A stretch of DNA of 9,656 nucleotides, from contig JBCCZI010000144.1 of NCBI GenBank assembly GCA_039187815.1, positions 1-9,656 on the forward strand, written 5' to 3'. The notes under the pieces were generated by a model. The model searched no databases. It saw only the letters and a program-made list of their open reading frames with translations, and was not told where the DNA came from. The DNA comes from Thermohalobaculum sp039187815. Its GTDB lineage: Bacteria > Pseudomonadota > Alphaproteobacteria > Rhodobacterales > Rhodobacteraceae. The position numbers and the translations under genes are program-made. Shown piece after piece: positions 1-5,597 of this stretch. Position 1 is the stretch's first letter, and the number at the start of each line of letters is the position of its first letter.

Positions 1-322
1 CGAACTCGGCGCCATCGGACCACAGCGGATCGCCCCAGCGGACCATGACATCGACCTTGTACCCCGCGGGCACGACCACATCGTCGGCGATCGAGGTCGT
101 GATCTGATCAAAGGCAAAGCGGCTGGTCGACGCCTTGGCCTTGGTCACAGTCAGCGTTCCGCCAAGAGCGGCAAAGCTGCCAAAAGCGAGCACGCCGCCC
201 AGGAACCCGCGGCGCTCGATCGCCGCCTCCACGATGCGGTCAAAATCGTTGTCTTCGGGCTTGGGGTTCACGAGCTCGTCGAACTCGTCAAAAGACAGGT
301 CCGTCGTGTCGATGCGCGTCAT
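1..322 (-). CDS. PhoX/DUF839-family Tat-exported phosphatase-like protein, N-terminal part (runs off the window)
   Basis: Reading leftward from the ATG at 322 gives 107 codons with no stop, so the rest of the gene lies before position 1. The first 30 residues are acidic, a cytoplasmic leader typical of this family. A twin-arginine motif follows (ERRGFLGG, R37-R38), then a hydrophobic stretch (about 41-59) and a likely cleavage site near the KAKAS sequence at 61-65. The mature start, with SIADDVVVPAGYKVDVMVRWGDPLW, resembles the opening strand of PhoX-type (DUF839) beta-propeller phosphatases. Those enzymes are periplasmic and use calcium and iron to release phosphate from monoesters. A GGAGA ribosome site (complement of 328-332) supports the start. 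The catalytic residues are outside the window, so phosphatase activity is inferred from the N-terminus only. I saw no convincing Pho box upstream. Confidence 0.78.
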   Translation of the reverse strand, partial: MTRIDTTDLSFDEFDELVNPKPEDNDFDRIVEAAIERRGFLGGVLAFGSFAALGGTLTVTKAKASTSRFAFDQITTSIADDVVVPAGYKVDVMVRWGDPLWSDGAEF

Positions 323-342
323 TCGAATCTCCGTTCAGCTGG

Positions 343-358
343 TGACCTGATCCGGTCA
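343..358. promoter_or_regulatory. Inverted repeat TGACC-N6-GGTCA upstream of the PhoX-like gene
   Basis: A perfect 5-bp inverted repeat with a 6-bp spacer lies 21-36 bp upstream of the PhoX-like start codon. Its size suits a dimeric repressor operator or a small leader hairpin. Repeats this short also arise by chance, so the role is a guess. Confidence 0.25.
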
Positions 359-442
359 TTGGCGTCGTGCGAGCCCCGTCAGCCGCCCCCATTGGAGGAC
401 CCATAGCCGAGGTCTTTTAGAGCTCCGGCGTGGTCAAATCGA

Positions 443-471
443 CTGACGGTCGCTGCGCGGTCGAGTATAAC
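443..471 (+). promoter_or_regulatory. Sigma70-like promoter for the TPR gene
   Basis: CTGACG (443-448) and TATAAC (466-471) are separated by 17 bp, close to the housekeeping consensus. Transcription would begin near 478 and leave a leader of about 128 nt before the ATG at 606. This argues against using the in-frame ATG at 477, which falls at or before the predicted transcript start. On the opposite strand the same AT-rich spot reads TATACT (469-464), a possible -10 for the PhoX-like gene, but no matching -35 is evident. Confidence 0.5.
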
Positions 472-605
472 CGGCAATGTATCAGTACGATGACGCCACA
501 ACGACCAATCTGCCTTTGGTTGCGGAGAGATTGACGCAGGATGGTTTGCCAAGAGCGGGTTGGGCCAAGCCCCAGCCCGGTCGTAATTTCAGGAAGGATG
601 GAGCC

Positions 606-1064
606 ATGAGGGTGGCCCTCGCTCTGATCGCGCTGCTTGCGCTACCGTCGGCGGCCCGCGCGCTGCCGGCCGAGAACCACTGGACCACCGAGGCGGACCC
701 GGCCTCGGCAGCGAAGCTTGAGGAAAGCGTCCAGCTCATCGAGCAAGAGGCGTATGACCAGGCGCTCCCGATCCTCGAAGATCTGGCAAAGACGCAGCCC
801 GCGAACGCGGATGTACTCAACCTACTGGGCTTTGCGCACCGAAAAACGGGCAATCTGGATCTCAGCGGCGCCTATTACCAGCGCGCGCTGTACCTGAAAC
901 CCGACCATCTCGGAGCGCTCGAGTATCAAGGCGAGCTCTTTCTGCTGCAGGGAAACATCCAGGGCGCAAAGGACAATCTGCGCCGCCTCGAGATCCTGTG
1001 CGCCGAGGGCTGCGAGGAGCGAGAGGAGCTCGACGAGGCCATCCGCGGCTGGCTCGCGCAATAG
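606..1064 (+). CDS. Secreted tetratricopeptide-repeat (TPR) protein
   Basis: A 152-residue protein. The ATG at 606 is preceded by AGGAAGGA (591-598) at good spacing and opens directly into a signal peptide (basic residue, hydrophobic residues 3-13, cleavage after the A-R-A at about 17-19). The frame is open back to 477, but the extra 43 residues would bury the signal peptide. The mature protein has roughly two and a half TPR units: 38-67, 68-101 with the typical NLLGFAHRKTG and YYQRALYLKPDH pattern, and a third from 102. It ends with a CAEGC pair inside LEILCAEGCEEREEL, a C-terminal pattern I recall from small alphaproteobacterial TPR proteins. The two cysteines could form a disulfide in the periplasm. 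TPRs mediate protein contacts; the partner is unknown. It is transcribed alone, 145 bp before the next gene. Confidence 0.8.
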   Translation: MRVALALIALLALPSAARALPAENHWTTEADPASAAKLEESVQLIEQEAYDQALPILEDLAKTQPANADVLNLLGFAHRKTGNLDLSGAYYQRALYLKPDHLGALEYQGELFLLQGNIQGAKDNLRRLEILCAEGCEEREELDEAIRGWLAQ

Positions 1065-1072
1065 CCGCGAGC
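1052..1072 (+). terminator. Hairpin spanning the stop codon of the TPR gene
   Basis: GCTCGCG (1052-1058) and CGCGAGC (1066-1072) form a perfect 7-bp GC-rich stem with a 7-nt loop that contains the TAG stop. A second small stem (GCTG-TTG-CAGC, 1073-1083) follows. There is no run of T after either, so this is at best a weak terminator or an mRNA 3'-end stabiliser. Confidence 0.25.
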
Positions 1073-1123
1073 GCTGTTGCAGCCGCATGCCCCCGGCGCG
1101 GCGGCGAGCCCAGAGAACACGGT

Positions 1124-1162
1124 GCCAATTTTCGCCACAATTTGGCTAAAATTTGTTAAGCC
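1124..1162. promoter_or_regulatory. AT-rich control region before the two-component operon, with overlapping dyads
   Basis: This stretch is clearly more AT-rich than its surroundings and lies 48-86 bp before the first receiver gene. It holds a GCCAA (1124-1128) / TTGGC (1142-1146) inverted repeat and a GGCT (1144-1147) / AGCC (1159-1162) pair. A -10-like TAAAAT (1147-1152) is present, but no -35 at standard spacing was found. It probably contains the operon promoter and an operator; the exact start site cannot be read from the sequence. Confidence 0.35.
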
Positions 1163-1209
1163 TTTCCCTGCATAGTACCCGCCAGTTTTTGCATATGGGT
1201 TTCCTAGCG

Positions 1210-1629
1210 ATGAAGATTCTGGTGCTCGAGGACGATGTGCAACTGCGCATGGCCTTTAGAGATGCACTGGAGGATGCCGGGCACAGCGTCACTGCCGTCG
1301 GCTCTATCGAGGATGCGCACGAACGGCTTGAGCGCCGGGATCTCGACCTGCTGCTGCTCGATCTCGACATCGATGGCCAGTGCGCCCTGCCCATCGCCGA
1401 CTTGGCGCGCTATGCCATCCCCAATGCCGAGGTCATCATCGTGACCGGCAGCAGGGCCTATCCCTGGGGCGAACTCCATGCCCGAGCGCACAATGTGAGC
1501 TGGAGCATTCGCAAGCCGGTGGCTCTCTCGGATCTGCTGAATGTGATAGACTTTACCGAACACCGGCGCTTGAAGCGATCGCAATTGGCGTCGTGTCCAA
1601 ATCCTTTTGGCGGAGATCGCATATGTTAA
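1210..1629 (+). CDS. Stand-alone response-regulator receiver protein
   Basis: A 139-residue protein that is essentially one CheY-like receiver domain. The acidic pocket is E7-D8-D9 in LVLEDD, the phosphoacceptor is D51 in LLLLDLDIDG, and the switch residues T79 (VTGS) and K102-P103 (IRKPV) are all present, so phosphorylation chemistry should be intact. After about residue 120 only a short tail remains, with no DNA-binding or enzymatic output domain. The ATG at 1210 starts directly at the first beta strand. An in-frame ATG at 1195 would add five residues, and neither has a strong ribosome site. The stop overlaps the next start by 7 bases, implying translational coupling. It is the first gene of the operon and probably receives phosphate from the kinase encoded at 2380-3846, as an output adaptor or a phosphate sink. 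Confidence 0.88.
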   Translation: MKILVLEDDVQLRMAFRDALEDAGHSVTAVGSIEDAHERLERRDLDLLLLDLDIDGQCALPIADLARYAIPNAEVIIVTGSRAYPWGELHARAHNVSWSIRKPVALSDLLNVIDFTEHRRLKRSQLASCPNPFGGDRIC

Positions 1630-2372
1630 GACGCGCATTCCTGGCCGGCATTGCCAGCGGCGCTGTGGCTGCGGCCCCGGTTCGGGCCAGCGAGACAACA
1701 CTCCGCGCCGTCGCAGACGAATGGCCGCCCTTCTCTGGCTCGGCCTTGCCGAACAAGGGGCTATCGCTCGACGTCATCACCACCGTGCTCAGACGGGCTG
1801 GACACCGGGTCGAGGCGGACATCCTGCCCTGGGCCCGGATCATGGTGGGCGCCCGCACGGGACGCCACGACATCATTGGCAGCTTGTTCTTCGACCCGAC
1901 GCTGACCGATGTCCTGACCTATTGCGAGGAACCATACTACAGGACAGACATCAAGCTGGTGCGGCGCAAGGGATCGGATATCACCTATGCCGGGCTCGAG
2001 TCACTGCGCCCCTATTCGATAGCCGTCGGGGATGGCTTTCTGTACACCGAGGCCTTCGATCGGGCCAAGGGGCTGAACAAGATCGTGGTCACCACGACGA
2101 TCCAAGGGGTGCAGATGGTGGCGCATGGGCGGGCGGATCTCACCATCGACAGCGTCGAGGTCATTCGCCATGCGATCCAGCAAGAAGACCCGACGCTCGC
2201 GGACAGGGTGGAGTTCTTGGAACCGGCCCTTGGCACGCGCAGCCTCCACATGGCCGTCAGCAAGGCGCTGCCGAACCGGGCGCAGGTGGTGGCGGATTTC
2301 AACCGCGTGTTGGCCGAGATGCAGCATGACGGCTCGATGCAGGATCTGCTCCGCCGGCACAACCTGACCTGA
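1623..2372 (+). CDS. Periplasmic solute-binding protein (SBP_bac_3-like), probable sensor subunit
   Basis: A 249-residue protein starting at ATG 1623, with GGAG at 1612-1615. It opens with a Tat-like signal (LRRAFLAG, hydrophobic to about 18, cleavage after VRA at 20-22). The mature part follows the polar-amino-acid-type binding-protein plan: first strand and binding loop at LRAVADEWPPFSG (27-38), then GLSLDVITTVLRRAGH, and PWARIM about 15 residues later. The C-terminal helix ends with GSMQDLLRRHNLT, like the final helix of the family. No ABC permease or ATPase gene is present. It sits inside a two-component operon, overlapping the receiver gene by 7 bases and ending 7 bases before the kinase gene. 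I infer that it delivers a ligand to the kinase rather than to a transporter. The ligand cannot be named from the sequence. Confidence 0.82.
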   Translation: MLRRAFLAGIASGAVAAAPVRASETTLRAVADEWPPFSGSALPNKGLSLDVITTVLRRAGHRVEADILPWARIMVGARTGRHDIIGSLFFDPTLTDVLTYCEEPYYRTDIKLVRRKGSDITYAGLESLRPYSIAVGDGFLYTEAFDRAKGLNKIVVTTTIQGVQMVAHGRADLTIDSVEVIRHAIQQEDPTLADRVEFLEPALGTRSLHMAVSKALPNRAQVVADFNRVLAEMQHDGSMQDLLRRHNLT

Positions 2373-2379
2373 CACGCCG

Positions 2380-3846
2380 GTGCCGGTGCGCGTCGCCCTA
2401 TTTGGCCGAACCGGCCGCCTTGGCCAGCGCCTGGTCTTCTTTATGGTGCTGTCGAGCGCTGCGCTGTCGACCGTCGCGTCTGGCGTCCAGCTCTATCTGA
2501 GCTATGCCCGCGACCGCGAGCAGGTCAGCCGCGATTTCGAGGTCATCGAGACGAGCTTCCGTGAGCCTTTGGAAACCGCGCTCTGGACCTTCAACTTTCG
2601 CCAGATCGAGTCGATCCTCGATGGCATCGCCGCCGGCCAGAACGTCGTGGACATCGAGTTGAAGGCCAGCTCCGGCCACGCCTGGAGCCGCGGCACGGGC
2701 GATGTGCTGACGGACCCGATCGCGCGCCGGTTTGAGCTGATCCGCGAGACCGCCGCCGGAGAGGTCGAAGTTCTGGGCACTCTCGATGTCGGCTTGACGC
2801 TCGCCTATGTGAACGATCGGCTGTGGACACAGTTTCTCACGCTCTTTGTCTCCAATCTGGCCAAGACCTTCTTGGCGTCCATTGCGATGCTGTTGATCTT
2901 CGATCTGCTCGTCACGCGGCATCTGCGCCAGATCACCCGCGCTTTGGGCAAGCGGGACTGGACCGAGACCACCGAGGCGCTTCGCCTCGACCGGCCGGCG
3001 CTCGACGTCGCCGACGATCTCGACCGCATCGTCCAGGCGATCAACGGTGCCAAGCAGCGGATCTCCCAGTCGCTGACCGAACTCGAGCGTGAGGTCAGCG
3101 AACGGCGCCAGGCGGAAACCGTGGCCGTGCGGGCCAGCGAAGTGCGCCGCGCCTTCCTCTCGACCATGAGCCACGAGGTGCGCACGCCGCTGAACGCCAT
3201 CCTCGGCCTGCTCGAGCTGATCGAGCACGCCGACATCCCCGACCGCCAGAAGCGCCAGGCCAAGGCGGCTCAAGTCTCTGCAAACGCCCTTCTCAAGCAA
3301 CTCAGCAATGTCCTCGAGGTCGCCCAGCTCGAGGCCAAGGCGTTGGAACTGCGGATCGAGCTCACGCCCATCGCAACGCTGGTGCACGAGTGCGAAGGCC
3401 TCATCGAGGGCGCCATCGCCCACAGCGGTAAACCCATCGAAAACTCGGTCTCTGTTGCGCAAGACGTGCCATCGGAGGTCCGGATCGACAAGAGCCGCGT
3501 TGTCCAGATCCTGGTAAACCTGATCGACAATGCCGTGCGGTTCACCGAGGTCGGCCGCATCTCGCTCCAGATGGACGTCATATCAGATCTACAAAAAACA
3601 GTTGCCTTGAGGATCAGAGTGACCGACACGGGGGTAGGTATATCAATCGAAGACCAAAGCCACATTTTTGAGCGATTTTCACAAGTCGAGAATGTGATGA
3701 CGCGTCGCCACGGTGGATCCGGGCTTGGGCTGTCGATTTGCAAGGAGCTTGCAGCCCTGATGGGCGGGAGAGTCGAACTCGAAAGCACGCCGGGCCAGGG
3801 GTCGAGTTTTGCCCTGATCCTGCCATTGGAGACTGAGGGGGTGTAG
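2380..3846 (+). CDS. Membrane-bound sensor histidine kinase
   Basis: A 488-residue kinase. GTG at 2380 is the likely start (GTG at 2386 is equally possible; no clear ribosome site), 7 bases after the binding-protein stop. Two membrane helices (about 18-40 and 152-178) flank a periplasmic domain of about 110 residues containing the pattern REPLETALWTFNFRQIESIL. A linker and coiled coil (about 215-255) lead to the phosphoacceptor H265 in STMSHEVRTPLNAILG. The ATPase domain has an N box with N380 and N384, G1 DTGVGI (416-421), F box IFERF (429-433) and G2 GGSGLGL (445-451). All catalytic motifs are intact. There is no fused receiver, so the flanking receiver genes probably take that role. Bases 3581-3700 are unusually AT-rich and use codons rare elsewhere in the gene (ATA, AGA, AGG, GTA, CTA). 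Confidence 0.92.
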   Translation: MPVRVALFGRTGRLGQRLVFFMVLSSAALSTVASGVQLYLSYARDREQVSRDFEVIETSFREPLETALWTFNFRQIESILDGIAAGQNVVDIELKASSGHAWSRGTGDVLTDPIARRFELIRETAAGEVEVLGTLDVGLTLAYVNDRLWTQFLTLFVSNLAKTFLASIAMLLIFDLLVTRHLRQITRALGKRDWTETTEALRLDRPALDVADDLDRIVQAINGAKQRISQSLTELEREVSERRQAETVAVRASEVRRAFLSTMSHEVRTPLNAILGLLELIEHADIPDRQKRQAKAAQVSANALLKQLSNVLEVAQLEAKALELRIELTPIATLVHECEGLIEGAIAHSGKPIENSVSVAQDVPSEVRIDKSRVVQILVNLIDNAVRFTEVGRISLQMDVISDLQKTVALRIRVTDTGVGISIEDQSHIFERFSQVENVMTRRHGGSGLGLSICKELAALMGGRVELESTPGQGSSFALILPLETEGV

Positions 3847-3851
3847 CCGAC

Positions 3852-4226
3852 ATGTCGACCAGGGTGCTCGTCGTCGAGGACGAAGCGATCACACGCTTCA
3901 TGATGACGGAGATGTGCGACGAGCTCGGCTATCGATGCAAGACCGCCGCCAATGGCGAGCAGGTCCTAGAGGTCCTCGAGCGCGACCCCGATATCGCCGA
4001 TGTGATCCTGATGGACATCCACATGCCGAAACTCTCTGGCGATGATGTGACCCGGCGGATCCGGCAGGCCGACACGGATCCTCCAAAGAACGTTTTCATC
4101 CTGGCCGTGACCGCCGACCAGGACTGGCATGACCTCGAGCGGTGCCGAGCCGCGGGGTTCAATGGCGTGATCCCCAAGCCGGTGTCGCTCCGCAGCATTG
4201 AGGCCGCGATCCAAGTCCTTCGTTAG
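3852..4226 (+). CDS. Second stand-alone response-regulator receiver protein
   Basis: A 124-residue CheY-like receiver. Key residues are E9-D10-E11 (VVEDE), phosphoacceptor D55 in LMDIHMPKLSG, T87 (AVTAD) and K109-P110 (IPKPV). The MDIHMP signature is typical of receivers that pair with or are fused to hybrid-type kinases. The protein ends right after the last helix, so there is no output domain. ATG 3852 follows the kinase stop by 5 bases, and GAGGGGG (3835-3841) is a plausible ribosome site inside the kinase 3' end. It is the last gene of the operon and converges on the minus-strand MR/MLE gene. It differs clearly in sequence from the receiver at 1210-1629, so it is not a recent duplicate. 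Confidence 0.9.
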   Translation: MSTRVLVVEDEAITRFMMTEMCDELGYRCKTAANGEQVLEVLERDPDIADVILMDIHMPKLSGDDVTRRIRQADTDPPKNVFILAVTADQDWHDLERCRAAGFNGVIPKPVSLRSIEAAIQVLR

Positions 4227-4272
4227 CGGGGCCAGGCCGAGCGCGAACGCGGCCGAGCCGAGCGAAGGTGCC

Positions 4273-4290
4273 GTCGCCCTTTGCGGCGAT
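4273..4290. terminator. Weak hairpin between convergent genes
   Basis: GTCGCC (4273-4278) and GGCGAT (4285-4290) can form a 6-bp stem (one G-T pair) with a 6-nt loop in the 63-bp gap between the convergent receiver and MR/MLE genes. No T run follows on either strand, so a termination role is only suggested by position. Confidence 0.2.
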
Positions 4291-5396
4291 CAGGGACCAT
4301 GAACGGCAATCGGATCGCCGAGCGCATCCAAATCGGCCTCGACACCGAGACCCGGGCTGTCCGTCGCATAGAGCTTTCCCGCTTTGACGATCGGACCGCC
4401 ACGGCCTGTGGAGCGCGTGTTGTAGTTGAATAGATCCGTTGAGTTCACCAGGTATTCCGCCGGTGTCGACGCTGCAAAATGCGCAACGACGGCAGAGGTG
4501 ATCTCCCCGCCCCAGGTGTCCTCCGAGACCACAGGGATGCGGTTCTCGATGAGAAAATCCCGGACCCGCCGAGCTTTCGCCAATCCGCCGAGATTGGAGA
4601 TCTTGAGGCAGCAGATCTCGGCCCCACGGTCTTGGACGATGCGCTGGGCCGCCTGCATGCCGGTGACGCACTCGTCGAGCTTCATCGGCTGCGCCACATG
4701 CGGGCGGACCTGCTGACACTCCTCATAGGTCCGGCAGGGTTGTTCAAAGATGTAGTCTAGGTCCCGAGTCGCATTGGCCACTCGAATGGCATCGTCGATG
4801 CGCCAGCCCTGATTGGCATCGGCCATCGCCTTCTCGCCGGGGCGGAGCAAGGGCACGGTTTCGCGGATGCGGCGGATGTCGGTCTGCCAGTCGGACCCGA
4901 CCTTGACCTGAAATTGGCGATAGCCGGCATCACGGTAGCGGTCGAGCTCGGCCCGGGTCTCATCGACCGAGTTCTGCGGCGCAACCCGGTACATCGGCGC
5001 CCCGTCCGTCAGTTTGCCCCCGAGCAGCATCCAGACCGGAAGCTCACCGGATTTGCCCAGGATGTCGTAACAGGCCGCGATGATCGGGGCCTTGGCATAA
5101 CCATGCCCCAAGACGGTGGCATCCATGATCCACCCGATCGCGTCGACCTGCCTCGGATCCTGGTCGTAGAGCCTCGGGGCGAGCAGCTGGATGGTCGAGG
5201 CAACGCCTTCGGAATGGGCGACCATGTAATTCTCGCCGCAGGGCGTGAACTCGCCGCATCCGGTGAGCCCGCAGGCGGTCTCGACGACGACGACCGTCGC
5301 TTTGGCAACCGAGATCGCATTCCCCGCCCCCCAGCGATAGCTGCCGCCCACATAAGGCAAATCGGTCCGATAGACGCGGATCGTCCTGATCTTCAT
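4290..5396 (-). CDS. Enolase-superfamily (MR/MLE) enzyme, hydroxyproline-betaine epimerase / cis-3-hydroxyproline dehydratase-like
   Basis: A 368-residue protein from the ATG at 5396, with a capping domain then a TIM barrel. Metal ligands are D193 (MADANQGW), E218 (IFEQPC) and D241 (KLDE). The acid/base pair is K165 (FQVKVG) on strand 2 and K265 (CLKIS) on strand 6. D293 lies in SEDTWGGE. The first lysine of the usual KxK is Gln163, as I recall for 4-hydroxyproline-betaine epimerase. Other shared family patterns are TPCGENY, GHGYAKAPI and SPGLGV near the end. Such enzymes abstract the proton alpha to a carboxylate using Mg2+, giving epimerisation or dehydration. The exact substrate is not determined; the Trp that I recall contacting the betaine in that epimerase has no clear counterpart around 319-326. 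The start lacks a strong ribosome site. The protein is probably cytoplasmic. Confidence 0.85.
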   Translation of the reverse strand: MKIRTIRVYRTDLPYVGGSYRWGAGNAISVAKATVVVVETACGLTGCGEFTPCGENYMVAHSEGVASTIQLLAPRLYDQDPRQVDAIGWIMDATVLGHGYAKAPIIAACYDILGKSGELPVWMLLGGKLTDGAPMYRVAPQNSVDETRAELDRYRDAGYRQFQVKVGSDWQTDIRRIRETVPLLRPGEKAMADANQGWRIDDAIRVANATRDLDYIFEQPCRTYEECQQVRPHVAQPMKLDECVTGMQAAQRIVQDRGAEICCLKISNLGGLAKARRVRDFLIENRIPVVSEDTWGGEITSAVVAHFAASTPAEYLVNSTDLFNYNTRSTGRGGPIVKAGKLYATDSPGLGVEADLDALGDPIAVHGP

Positions 5397-5474
5397 GCGC
5401 GCGCAGCCCCAATTGCGAGGGCCAGTCTGCACGGCCCCGGTGTTTCCCTCGCCATTCCTCAGCGATAATCGGGA

Positions 5475-5525
5475 CACAGACAAGACCGCCGCGGACCATG
5501 CGGACCGGTGGCGGTTTGGTCTGTG
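5475..5525. repeat. Long imperfect inverted repeat (16-bp arms, 19-nt loop)
   Basis: CACAGACAAGACCGCC (5475-5490) pairs with GGCGGTTTGGTCTGTG (5510-5525): 14 Watson-Crick pairs, one G-T wobble and one A-G mismatch. The loop (5491-5509) carries two copies of GCGGACC nine bases apart (5491, 5500). It lies midway in the 201-bp gap, 72 bp after the 819-residue gene and 78 bp before the MR/MLE start codon. In the minus-strand transcript it would be a strong stem-loop with no U tract after it. It could be a processing or stabilising hairpin, an attenuator or a large operator. Confidence 0.6.
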
Positions 5526-5545
5526 GCATGAATTGAGGTTCAGGA

Positions 5546-5570
5546 GCTATCGCTCTTGGCCGGCCATAGC
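5546..5570. repeat. Inverted repeat GCTAT/ATAGC enclosing a GGCCGGCC palindrome
   Basis: GCTAT (5546-5550) and ATAGC (5566-5570) flank the perfect 10-bp palindrome TGGCCGGCCA (5557-5566). It lies 28 bp beyond the stop of the 819-residue gene. No T run follows on the minus strand, so it may be only a weak 3'-end structure. Confidence 0.3.
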
Positions 5571-5597
5571 CTGAGGTGGCGCCGGGCGAGCCGAGCC

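Noticed and set aside
323..480. Pho box upstream of the PhoX-like gene
   Set aside because: Searched for tandem CTGTCAT-like 7-mers; only isolated partial matches such as CTGACGG were found, without the correct second copy and spacing.
477..605. N-terminal extension of the TPR gene from ATG 477
   Set aside because: The predicted transcript start is at about 478, there is no ribosome site, and the extension would hide a clear signal peptide that starts at 606 behind a good ribosome site.
1144..1160. CtrA-like site (TTAA-N7-TTAA)
   Set aside because: Only one clean TTAA half is present and the other half is off by sequence or spacing.
2398..3462. Minus-strand open frame of 354 codons
   Set aside because: Antisense to the kinase, whose frame carries all expected catalytic motifs.
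4159..4719. Minus-strand frame of 186 codons overlapping the MR/MLE gene end
   Set aside because: A different frame of the same strand that overlaps both the receiver gene and the MR/MLE active-site region; it has no domain features.
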